From the NCBI GenBank assembly GCA_043228905.1, contig JBHGNT010000007.1, positions 186,001 to 250,000 of the forward strand: a stretch of 64,000 nt of DNA, given 5' to 3'. A model generated the notes under the pieces. It saw nothing but the letters and a program-made list of their open reading frames with translations, did no database searches and was not told the DNA's origin. The number at the start of each line of letters is the position of its first letter. The first letter of the stretch is position 1. Positions 25,262 to 36,100 of the stretch are shown here, piece after piece. This DNA comes from Azolla caroliniana. Taxonomy: Eukaryota > Polypodiophyta. The translations under genes were made by a program, and so were the position numbers.

Positions 25262-26571
25262 GAGCTTGTCTTCAGCGAAGGTGGAAGCCATCTCCACAAT
25301 AAGAGAAGAATGCAAGTCAGTTACGGAGGTCCGAAGATTCCTAGGCGCATGCGCGTTTTATCATATTTGGATTCCCCATTACACACACGTCGCAGAGCTG
25401 CTCTACGGGCTGTTGAAGAAGGGTCATAAGTTGCATGGAACGAGGAGCACGCAGAATCGGTTTGGATGCTAAACGATGCGTTGGCCATGACATTGGCTCT
25501 CTGAAAGGCGGTTTACGGAAAGGGTACCCCGATCAATGTGATGGTGGATATGAGTCCGACCGGAATTGGGTGGGTGGTCAATCAGGAAGACGAAGACGGC
25601 ATAAGGTTCCCTATCCGATTCGGAGCAAAGATATTAAGTGAGCGGCATCGAGGATACGCCTAGGTTAAACGTGAGCTTTGGGGTATTGTTTTGGCAGTCA
25701 AGGCCGATAAGGATTATTTGATCGGGGTAGAACTGGTAATCAAGACGGATTGCCTACCGATTCTCGGGATGGTTTCTAGATGCACGACTCCGGATCTAGC
25801 TATGCTCAGGTGGATCGCGTATATTAAGTCCCTAAATCCAGAGATACGGCACATCTCCGGGAAAGATAACGTCATGGCCGATATGCTTTCAAGAGCGTGG
25901 TTTGACGACGAAGACGGCATGGTTTCAAAGAACAAAGAAGTCGCCTTGGACCTCTTCGAGTCGGCTCAAGTGGCGGCAAGAGAAGGGAGCACTCCAACAC
26001 TTAATGAGTTCAACGAGAACGAGTACGACGGGGATTGGATCCGGATTGTAGGTTCTTGAGGATGTTGATGTCAGACGTGGCATGGACAAAGGACGAAGCG
26101 GTCAGGATCCGGAAGAAGGCCGGACACAACGGAACGTGGGGCACGTTTGAAAAGCTGAAGGAGAAATATTGGTGGCCAGGGATGTACCAGGACATGCATC
26201 GGTTCGTGACGACCTATGAGAGCTGCCAGATGCATTCCGTGATACAGCACAGAGACGGGTTGCACCCGACCTACCCGCCGACCGTCCATTTCAAATAGGT
26301 GGTGGATTTATTGACCATGTCGATGGGAGTGGGACAAATGCGGTACCTGGTGCTTGCGTGGGAGGACCTAATAAAGCGGGTGGAGGGTCGTGCACTGCAT
26401 AACGAAACAACCGCAGTCATATGTTGGTCCCTAATCAAAGAGGTGGTTTGCCAATACAGATGTGTGGGGAAGATCGTGGTCGACCGGGGAGAACTGGATG
26501 CGCAGAAAGCCGAAGAGTTGTTCGGCCGGTTGGGGGTAAAACTCTCTCTCACTACGGCGTACAAGAAACCC
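25262..26571 (+). pseudogene. Gypsy pol scrap (RT end, RNase H, integrase)
   Basis: Same family as B, C and E. It starts within RT (SSAKVEAISTIREECKSVTE, RRFLGACAFYHIWIPHY) and runs through RNase H (25691-26059: VKADKDYLIGVELVIKTDC, HISGKDNVMADMLSRAW). It loses the segment before the integrase zinc finger (a deletion joins KKAG to HNGTWGTFEKL), then continues with CQMHSVIQHRD, VDLLTMSMGVGQMRYLVL and DRGELDAQKAEELFGRLGVKLSLTTAY. It ends at about 26571, before the catalytic Glu. Frame shifts and stops throughout. No LTRs attached. Confidence 0.85.
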
Positions 26572-27090
26572 ATCCTCCCTTGACTACCACAACTTTCGTC
26601 TCTAGTAAGATCGGCACCATGCGTTCCGGCTCGAACTCCACTTGATAATAATTCCGACCAAGCATCTATACATCTGTGATATTATCAACATCTTGTTTCA
26701 ATGCGGCTTGCAATAGTAAACGGAGATCAACATGTCGAGGACCAATGCCCAAAACATGTGCAATGACAATCCTCTTCTCTAGACATTGTATCTCTTGTAC
26801 GATTTGTGTTCGATCATGTTTTGACAATAGGAGCTTTACTACATAGTTCGAAATAGGGGAGATGTTCGGGTTAGTTCCCTGAGAGCCCCGATTAGACAGA
26901 TCGCAACGGCGCAACTACTGCTCCTTATTCACAGTTGTATCAAGGAAGATTCTTATGTTTAGGTGCTAGACAACCATAGATTACAACCTTATACCTTTGA
27001 TTGCAGTTATCTATAGCACTTGTGAAGTGCACTAGTCAGAGTGGTTGCTAAAATTGGAAAGAAATGGATGCTTGATCCTTATCCTTCATT
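26572..27090. other. Unrecognised DNA between Gypsy scrap and LINE
   Basis: A minus-strand frame (26666-26914, 82 residues) has ordinary composition but no domain I can name. Composition differs from the GC-rich Gypsy scrap on its left. Confidence 0.4.
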
Positions 27091-27096
27091 ATTCAT

Positions 27097-28060
27097 ATGT
27101 GTGATATGTTGTGGTTGTATGCAAAAGACCCTGTTGCAAGATTAACATGGGATCGGGGGTTGGGTTCCATTCTTTCAATACTCGGTAAAACTTGGAAGAT
27201 CATTACTACTCTCTCGGAATACAACGATACTAGCAACTCAGAAACATTGGACCACATGGGAGCTCTCAATTTTGCATTTGAAAACCTATTGGAGATGGAT
27301 TTGGTCATTTAAGGGGCCAACTAAATTTATTCACTTCATATGGTTATTAGTGCATATGACATTACCAGTTGGTCATTCATTAAAAGGGAATGTAATACCC
27401 AATCTTCGGCAATGTGGCTTTTGCCATGAGGTTCACGAGACTGCCAAGCATGTCCTCTAGTCATGTCCCTTGGCTCAACAAGTATGGAATAAAGTCCTTT
27501 CATTATTCTTAACAATCAATGTTGGTTGCCTATTTTCACGGGGATCGGCGATGTGGGGAGTGTTACATTCCAGCTTGATGTTGTATGAGGCAGACGATGT
27601 TCAAGAGGCAATGATGGTACATAATAGAAGATTGATATTAGTTAGCCCCTTTCAACAACCTCGAAAGCATGTGTGATTTGTCCAGGTTTGGAAAATGGTG
27701 ACTACAATAACGTTATGCGCATTATGGAAATGTTGATGCAACCAACTTTATGATGTGGCATATCAGTCTCTCAGATGTCTTGCTTGAGATATGGGAGAAC
27801 GTGTTGGCAATAGTCCGTGGCCAGTATGACAATATACATGGATCCCTAGAGACTGTGAATAATAGAAGGAAGAAGCTTCTTCACTTATGGAAAAAGTTTC
27901 CCTTATTTACATAATCAACTCAAGGGCCTCAATGGCACTATCGACTTCCATGGACCTTTTCTTGAATATCAGTAAATCATGGCAGTGGTGCAGCAAATTC
28001 TAACACCTTCTACAAAGTCCTATCTTTGGTCTTAGGATTATTGTAAATCATTGTACAAAC
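27097..28060 (+). pseudogene. LINE (L1-type) 3' remnant with zf-RVT domain
   Basis: Frames at 27097-27676 carry the C-terminal zinc-binding region of plant non-LTR reverse transcriptases: WRWIWSFKGPTKFIHFIWLL, then CGFCHEVHETAKHVL, a stop, and CPLAQQVWNKV. Further on, a decayed LCALWKC-like block (near 27710) fits the usual tail of these proteins. The catalytic RT and endonuclease are absent, as expected for a 5'-truncated or eroded copy. No clear poly-A tail or target duplication was seen. Confidence 0.75.
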
Positions 28061-28204
28061 AAAATTGTAAGCTAATCGAAAAAGAAGGAGAATTCAATGA
28101 GTCTTGTCATCTATTACTATCATGTTGGATGCAAGCATTGATGTTAAGTGGACGTAGCTAAGAACATGAATTAAGATGGAGAAGGTGGTTGTGGCATATA
28201 GGAA

Positions 28205-29273
28205 TGGAGACGATTTTGGCGGTAATCTCTAACATGGTTTATGCGAACAATGAAGCATATTTTTTAGTTTAGATAAGGATTAGTGATGATGTTGGCGGGG
28301 GTTGAAGCAAATTTTCATGAGGAGAGATAGACAGTACAGTCATGTTATTTTTCTAGGTACAAGATTTTGGTGATAATCGACGACAACGAAATGGTTGATG
28401 TGGACTTGAGGAAGTTTATTTTCTATTGTTTGATCAGGATGAGTAATGATGGTGTGGAGGTTGAAGCATATTATCATGAGGGGAGGGAAAGATTTTCTGG
28501 ACTCATTTATTGTTGTCAGTACAGGATTTTAGTGGTATTCATCGAGATGGCGAAACTATTGATGTAAGACGATTTTCGCAGTAATCTTTGAGGTGGTTCG
28601 GTGGTTGATGCGAACAATGAAGCGTATTTTTTAGTTTAGATAAGGATGAGTGATGATGTTGGTGAGGGTTCAAGAAAATTTTCATGAGGAGAGGTAGAGA
28701 GTACACTCGTGTTGTTTTTGTAGGTACAAGATTTTGGTGATAATCGACGACGGCGAGATGGTTGATGTGGACTTGAGGAAGCTGATTTTCTGTTTTTTTA
28801 TCAGGATGCGTAATGATGGTGTGGGGGTTGAAGCATATTATCATGAGGTGAGGGAAAAAAAAATTAGACTCATTTATTGTTGTCAGTACAGAATTTTGGT
28901 GGTAATCGGCGAATTGGCGAGACTATTGATGTAAGACGATTTTCACAGTAATCTCCGAGATGGTTGATGCGGACAATGAAGCATATTTTCTAATTTAGAT
29001 AAGGATGAGTGATGTTTTTGGCGAGGGTTGAAGAAATTTTTCATGAGAAGAGGTAGAGAGTACACTCGTGTTGTTTTTGTAGGTACAAGATTTTGGTGAT
29101 AATCGACGACGGCGAGATGATTGATGTGAACTTTAGGAAATTGATTTTCTGTTTTTTTATCAAGATGAGTAATGATGGTGTGGGGGTTGAAGCATATTAT
29201 CATAAGGAGGTGAGGAAAAGTTTTTTTTACACTCATTTGTTGTTGTCAGTACAGGATTTTAGTGGTAATTCGT
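28205..29273. repeat. ~360-bp tandem array, left half
   Basis: The word GTACAAGATTTTGGTGATAA occurs at 28357, 28724 and 29083 (periods 367 and 359), and again at 61818 on the far side of the transposon nest. Each unit is itself a dimer of two related halves (starting AGGATGAGTAATGATGG and AGGATGAGTGATGATG, 160-206 bp apart). Short open frames (28367-28567, 28734-28934, 29093-29281) encode the same degenerate peptide and look like by-products of the repeat. Confidence 0.85.
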
Positions 29274-29882
29274 TGTCGTGAAGATCCGTCACTACGCGCG
29301 GATCGTGAGGCGGAACCACCAGAAGGACTCAAAGTTTGCACTAACTTTAGCGAGAAAGGAATTAAGATAGATTGAAAGAGAGAGAGATTGAGATAAGATA
29401 AAACACTTGACTTTAGATTGAGAGAGATTAAGATTGAACTCTTGACTTTAGATTTGAAGAACAAGATGGATACATCAATTGGATAACGAATTTCTTACTT
29501 TTAATTTCTTGATTAATACATCGCTCCCCTTGCTTGATTCCTCCACTCTTTTATAGATGCCCCCATGCATATGGTGCATGTGAGGGTGCAAGACATGCAC
29601 GGAATGCATGAAATGCATGCAATGCATGCTTGCCATGTCATCATCTAAGCTCTCATGTATGAGAATTAGATGTAAAAGTATAAGAAAAAATGTATCCCTA
29701 AAGAAATGATTTGGCTTAATGGTAAGCCTATAGACTCTCAATTGGGAGGTGCAATGTTCAAGTCTTGCATAGATCCCTTTTTAAACCACAACATACTATT
29801 AGACTTTTGGTCTTGTAATTACACCAAATATTTTTAAGACACCATGCACCGCGATCAACCGATCCGTCCGATTTGCACCCGT
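29274..29882 (-). mobile_element. Gypsy solo LTR G, 3' portion (minus strand)
   Basis: Read on the minus strand, this ends GGTGGTTCCGCCTC...CGCGCGTAGTGACGGATCTTCACGACA, matching the U5 end of the A-E LTRs in layout, with a TATA box (TATAAAAGAG) near 29551. Its start lies 31 kb away at 61140-61642, because element B inserted inside it. Joined length is about 1.11 kb. The outer ends TGTCGTGAAGAT / ATCTTCACGACA form a 12-bp inverted repeat. It sits inside the ~360-bp array. No clear target duplication. A tRNA-like block lies at about 29708-29780 (GGCTTAATGGTAAGCC, GTTCAAGTC), possibly a SINE scrap. Confidence 0.7.
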
Positions 29883-30440
29883 TGTCGCGAAGAAAACCGG
29901 CCATAGGTGGAATCGGACAAAAAGGCGCATGAACCGGCTCTTACATGGATGGATGCATGAATTGATATTTTGATATTGATTCATAAATGGAACGGCTGAT
30001 CTAAATGCTAGGTAGTACACATTCATTAGGGGATTGTGCGTATCTCTGTCAAAAGGGACAGGGAATAAAGCGATTTCATTAGGGGAAAAGGGCACCCCCT
30101 TTTGGGGAACTATTAAAGGAGAGGAGAGAAGGAGGAGAGAGATCGCGCGTTGGCGAGGACGAAGTGTTGCTGCAGAACCGAGCGTCGAGCTCTCTCTCCT
30201 CGAATCGTCGTTCTCTGCGGGTGTCGGGAGTTCGCGGCCTCTGCTTCGTGGACAGCCCGTGTGCTTCCAGCAAAGTCTCTCCCCTTCCCCTTTCCCCTTT
30301 TGTTTTCTTCGAGTCGTGTGGTTGTCGTCGGTGTGCGTGAGTAGGACCCCGTGTCGAGTCCGTTACCGAGTTGCCGGTTGTAAGCTATTGACTATAGTAA
30401 TCAGATTCCTATTTTCCTTGCTCTTAATCTCTCTGTGTAC

Positions 30441-30525
<85 letters not shown>

Positions 30526-30584
30526 TGGTCCGAGACCCCCGTGGTCCCGCCTCTTTCTACACGCACGCGCGTAACAACGCGACA
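29883..30584 (+). mobile_element. Gypsy B 5' LTR
   Basis: 702 bp, TGTCGCGAAGAAAACCGGCC to AACAACGCGACA. TATA-like TATTAAAGG at 30111. A (CT)n run at 30446-30523 is longer than in the 3' LTR and accounts for most of the length difference. In the first ~200 bp about 9 substitutions separate the two LTRs (roughly 4%). Confidence 0.92.
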
Positions 30585-30588
30585 CATT

Positions 30589-30606
30589 TGGTGAACCCGA
30601 CGTGAA
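30589..30606 (+). other. Gypsy B primer-binding site (tRNA-Trp type)
   Basis: TGGTGAACCCGACGTGAA, identical in C and E, five bases after the LTR. Its reverse complement ends in CCA and matches the plant tRNA-Trp 3' end as I recall it. Confidence 0.75.
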
Positions 30607-30629
30607 ACGGGCGGCAAAGGAGTCAAAAG

Positions 30630-31823
30630 TTGAGGGGATCGGAGCTAGCAGAGGCAATGGCGGTAGCCGTCGACCTGCTGGTAAGCGCTCATGAGGGGAC
30701 GGGTACCCTCGACAGAGCCATCGAATCGATCGTCGGCACTATAGGCCGATTCGGAGGGAAAGACGCCACAAGTTATTTGGAGGCTTACCAGGCTGAAATG
30801 ATCATGAGGGATATCCCGGTGGACAGGCGGTTGTCCGGATTCCTTCAAGTGGTGACGTCGAGCATCCACGCGGAGGTGCTCAAGGTGTTGGCCGAATGCC
30901 AGACTTGGGAGGAGTTCGAGCTGCGGCTCCTCGAGAAGTACGGGTTTGACGACTCGCTTCGGCTGTCGAGGCGGGACTTCATGGCATGGGTGGAAAGCCC
31001 CGGAAAAGGGAGGAACATGTCGGTGCTCCTCCAGGAGTTCGAAAAACGGTTCGCGCGGCTGTCGACGCTGGACCAGACAGTGCTCGAAACGAGTCGAGTA
31101 CTACTGTTTGTCAAGTCGGTGGACACGCTCGACAGGGAAAAGGTGGGTCCCCTATTGGAAACGGACGAAGGGCTCACGGCAGACTGGGCTGTGGTAAAAC
31201 GGGTCTGCAGCCATTTCGACAAATGGCACGATTGGAGAGACGAAAGCTCGTCGGGGTAAGGACCGGTCCCGGGGAGGAGGCTCGCGGAGCCGGTATCGGT
31301 GCCAGCCGGTAGGAAGGAAGAGACCCAAATCTAGCCAGAGTCGGGGCGTCATCGAAGGACGTAGTCAGAGGCCCATCCGGAGAAGCAGCTCTAGAGGAGC
31401 TGACACAGATGGTGTGCGACCTGCAGATCGCACATGCTCGGAGAGATAGCGACGAACAACCTCGCGACCAGAGGCCGCCGGTTGGGCAGCGGTGCATGTG
31501 GTGTGACGCGATCCATCACATTTGAAAGGATTGTGCGGATTTCGCCGACGCGCTCAGGACCAACGTGGTGTACCTCAAGAACGGGCGGGTGCACGCGAGC
31601 GAGACCCGGAGAGCCCTAGAACTAAATACGGGGTGCGGCGGAATGAAGAGGTTGATGGAAGAGGTCGTGACACGACACGTTGAAGCCGTTAACTACTCAG
31701 TGTCGGCGGGAATTCGGGTCGGGGGTGATGAGACCCAGAAGGCGAAGGACTCCGGATTCTGGCCGCTAGTGCTAGAAGGCCTCTCCAGAGTTCGGCTGAA
31801 GAAGTAAGAGGCGGACCGCACAG
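30630..31823 (+). pseudogene. Gypsy B gag, first part
   Basis: The start codon position of the family reads TTG (30630) instead of ATG. The capsid part is open to 31259 (RGSELAEAMAVAVDLLVSA, RDIPVDRRLSGF, SRVLLFVKSVDTLDREKVG). A frame shift and stops follow; a zinc knuckle region (CMWCDAIHHI, then a stop) lies at 31495-31525. Homology stops at 31823, where the reversed LTR of C begins, and resumes at 44608. Confidence 0.88.
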
Positions 31824-32428
31824 TGTCGTGTTATTACGCAAGTGCGTGTGGAAACGAGGCGGGACCGCGGGGGTCTCGAACCAAAGAGCAAGCGAGGGAG
31901 GAGAAAGAGAGAGAACCGGCTACGCAGGACCGGGGATACACAGGGACACGGCCCTTCAGCACGGAGAACGCGAACGAACACCGACACAGACAGATGCGAA
32001 TGACTAAATATATATATCAAGAATGGCTAACACGACTACAACCCTCGATGGGGCACAGGTTGGTTACAACCGAACAGGCCGGCGAACAGATGCCGATGCC
32101 TGTTCGCTTCAACGCACAAAGGGGTTGCCGGTCGGAGGTGCTGCCGGAAGCACTCGGGCGTTCCTCGAAACAGCGCAAGCCTCCTCGGAACCCTGCACAG
32201 AAAAGCTATGGAGCTCAAGAAGGAAGGAAACAGAGGGCGAAGCGTCCAGAAACGGTCCGACAGCACTTCGTCCTCTCCACGCCAGATCCCCTTGCAATAG
32301 CTCTTTCCTGCTCCTTATATAGGCCGACGAGCAGGCCGTCACGTCAGCTTTATTCCCTGTCCCTTTTGGACAGGGATTCGCTTCGTCCTTCACGCATCCG
32401 CGTAGTTACGCCGCCGACTCGTACAGTT
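31824..32428 (-). mobile_element. Gypsy C 3' LTR, distal part
   Basis: On the plus strand it begins TGTCGTGTTATTACGC (the LTR end, reversed) and runs to the Copia F insertion point, including one copy of the F target duplication CAGTT (32424-32428). The remainder is 37909-38095. Confidence 0.92.
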
Positions 32429-32802
32429 TGTTGGGATTTCGGTCCCTCCGGATGGGATGTCCGGAGATGAATGACGGCAAGCCCGGAGGCTGTTACCGAA
32501 CCGTATGATGAAGAGTACCCGGCATGAAGCCGGATGAAGAGTACCCGGCTACGGATCCGGATGATGAAGACTCCGGTTACGGAGCCGGATGCTGAAGACC
32601 CCGGTTACGGAGCCGGATGACGTATGTACCCGGAGAGAGATCCGGATGCGGGGACATATCTGTGAATATGTTTGCCAAGGGCCCTTGAGGCTATATTTGT
32701 AAATAGCCCGAAAGTCATATGTGTATAAATATGACTTAGGGCAAACAGTTTTAGGTTGTTGCTCATTTTATGTTTTCAGCCGAGAGAGCGAAGTGTGAGC
32801 AG

Positions 32803-32836
<34 letters not shown>

Positions 32837-33108
32837 GAGGTCGACGTCTCTGTGTATTACCGCCGCCTGTGGCGAAGACAGTGAGCTCAGGGTCGTTGCC
32901 TTGAAGCTTCACCATTGTACATCCCTGTTCATAGTGATAGTTGGAGTTGTGCACTCCCGTGGTTTTTCCCGTTTAGGGTTTTCCACGTTATACCCTGTGT
33001 ATTCGTCTCTCGTGTCTTTCTCTGTATTTCCTATTTTCTGCTGCATTGATCCGTGTTGGCTCGGTTGTGGCCGGGAGGCGAAAGATTTGATAGCGTCAAA
33101 TCCCAACA
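32429..33108 (+). mobile_element. Copia F 5' LTR
   Basis: TGTTGGGATTTCGG...CAAATCCCAACA. Contains direct repeats of a CCGGATGAAGAGTACCCGG-type unit (about 32500-32640), a (GA)n run (32805-32833), and GTTTAGGGTTTTCC, a telobox-like word, near 32971. Confidence 0.95.
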
Positions 33109-33139
33109 ATCTGGTATCAGAGCGACGGTAACACAGAAA

Positions 33140-36100
33140 ATGGAAGGCGGCGGTAGTGGGCCTCCGGGCATGATGGTGCTGAACGCGCAGAACTACGCCG
33201 ACTGGAAGATAAAGATGGAGGATCTGCTCATTGTTCGGGACCTGTATGAACCGATCGACAGGTCGGAAATACCCAAGGGGGTACTTGAGACGGAGTGGAG
33301 GCTTCTGAACCGGAAAGCCGTTGCAACCATTCGGCAATACGTCGACGTGAGCGTTCTACAACACGTGGCGAACGACACCAACGCATATGAGATGTGGAGG
33401 AAGCTGTCGGGCCTCTACGAGAGGAAGAATGCGTTGAACCGGACCTCCCTGATGAGAAAGATAGTGAACCTCAAGTACCGGGACGGCGAGAGTATGGTGG
33501 AACACGTAAGCACGTTCATGGGATTCGTGAACCAGCTTGCGGCGATCAAGTTCCCGTTGGAGGATGCAATGCAAGCCATCATCCTGATGTGTACTTTGCC
33601 GGACAGCTGGGAGAACTTGGTGGTGACTCTCAGCACCTCCTGCACGGAAGATAACTTGTCCCTACAAACGGTAAAGACAAGTATTCTGAACGAAGAAGCG
33701 CGTCGGAGAGATAAAGAACCGGGCTCCGACTCGAAGGCGCTGCTTACCGAATCGGAACGGGGAAGACATTGGAACCGGAGTCCGCAAAGACGGGAGAAGT
33801 CGGGGACCCGGTCGCAGTCAAGAGGAAGGCCCACATGCTTCCACTGTGGGAAGCCGGGGCACTTCCGAAAGAATTGCCGGCATTACCGAAAAGACAACGG
33901 AGCCGACGACACCGATTCGAAGATGTCACCGGAGAGAAACGGTGCATACCGGGGAGCCACGGACCGGAGAGGTCCGGATCGGCGAGGGCAGGACCGGAAA
34001 GGAACGACGGCACTCGCGGCAAGTGAAGAAGAGATAATGCTCATTACCGAAGAGAGGGAGCTGAACCTTGCCGGTGTAGAGATGACCTGGGTGGTCGATT
34101 CCGGAGCGTCGTTCCACCTGACCCCGGAGAAGAAATACTTCTCATCCTACACAGCCGGTGAGCATGGCTGTGTCCGGATGGGAAATGAAGGCACATGCCG
34201 GATTGCCGGCATAGGAGACGTGTGGCTGATGACATCAACCGGATGCAAGATGCTGCTGAAGGATGTGCGACACGTTCCGGAGGTCCGATTGAACCTGATC
34301 TCGGCCGGAAGGCTAGATGATGAAGGCTACACGGGTAGCATCCGGAACGGCGTAATGAAGTTCAGCAAGGGGAGCCTGATAGTGGCTCGGGCCCGGAAAG
34401 TCAACACACTGTACCTGATGAATGCCCGGTTATGTCCGGAAGAGCTGAATGTGGCAGCCGACACTGCCGGTGAGCTGTGGCACAAAAGACTGTGCCACAT
34501 GAGTGAGAAGGGGATGAAGAGGCTTGCAGAAGACAACCTCATTCCAGTGAAGCATGTGCACCTGGAGAAGTGCACCGACTGCCTGGCCGGTAAGCAAAAC
34601 CGGACCTCCTTCCACTCAAGGCCACCGACGAGACGTAGTGCACCATTGGAGCTGGTGCACACTGACGTGTGTCAGGTAGAAACGAAGTCACATGGCGGAG
34701 CCCAGTACTTCGTAACATTCATTGATGATCACAGCCGGAAGCTGTGGACGGCACCGTTGAAGACAAAGGACCAAGTGTTGTCCGTCTTCAAAGATCTCCA
34801 CGCGAGAGTGGAAAGGGAATCCGGCAAGAAGCTGAAAGCGATACGAGCAGATAACGGAGGGGAATACCGGGGGCAGTTCCAGGAGTACTGTCGCTCGAAG
34901 GGAATCCGGCTCGAGTTTACAGTGCCGAAGACGCCGGAACTGAACGGGCTGGCCGAGAGGATGAACCGGACCATAATGGAGAGGGTCCGGAGTATGCTGG
35001 CGCATGCGAAATTATCCAAGGGATTTTGGGCTGAGGCAATGTCGACGGCGACGTATGTGATAAATAGATCACCCTCAGTACCTTTGGACGGAGACACGCC
35101 GCAGAAAGTGTGGACCGGTAAGGAAGTGTCCTACCGGCATCTGAAGGTGTTCGGGTGTCTCGCATACGTGCATGTGGCAAAGGACCGGAGAGGAAAGTTA
35201 GATCCAAAGACCCGGCCATGCATATTCCTCGGTTACGGCAACGACGAGTTCGGCTACCGAGTATGGGACCCGGTCGACAAGAAGATATTCAGGAGTCGAG
35301 ATATCATCTTCATGGAGGACAAGACACTAGCCGACTGGGAGTCGGAGAAGAAGATGAAGAGCTCCAAGTCGACCGGTGAGGATAAACTCTACGAGGAGCA
35401 GTCCCGACCGGCAAGGGACCGGTTAGCACTCGAGGATCCGGCCGAAGACGGTGAAGAAACAGAACCGGCCGAGGAAGATGAAACTGATACCGGAACCGGC
35501 CCCGATCCCGAAATGGATTCGGATGAAGAGGAAACGGAGGAGCCGGTTACCGAAGCTCCGGAACGGAGATACCCTCTAAGAGAGAGAAGGGCCCCCCGGA
35601 GATTTCCGGAACCAGAGCACGTGCTGCTAACCGACGAAGGGGAGCCGGAGAGCTTTGAAGAAGCAAAGTATGACACCCAGAGCCGCAGGTGGTTGAGTGC
35701 CATGCAGGACGAGATGGATTCCCTGCATGAGAACCACACATATGAACTTGTGGAGTTGCCGAAAGGAAAGCGGGCACTTCGAAACAAGTGGGTGTTCAAG
35801 CTGAAACCGGGAGATGCCGGAAACCCCCCGAGATACAAAGCCAGGATCGTGGTGAAGGGGTTTCAGCAGAAGAAGGGCGTCGACTTCGACGAGATATTTG
35901 CCCCGGTAGTGAAGATGACCTCCATCCGGACGGTGCTGAGCATAGCGGCAAGCATGGACCTCGAGGTAGAACAGATGGACGTGAAGACGGCATTCCTTCA
36001 CGGTGACCTCGAAGAAGAGATCTACATGCAGCAACCGGAAGGATTCGAGAAGAAAGGGAAGGAGCACCTGGTATGCCGGTTGAAGAAGAGCCTTTACGGA

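Noticed and set aside
27097-27312. Separate small gene beside the LINE remnant
   Set aside because: Contiguous with, and out of frame to, the zf-RVT region; best read as part of the decayed LINE.
29708-29780. tRNA gene
   Set aside because: A-box and B-box words are present, but anticodon-stem pairing is poor; at best a SINE scrap.
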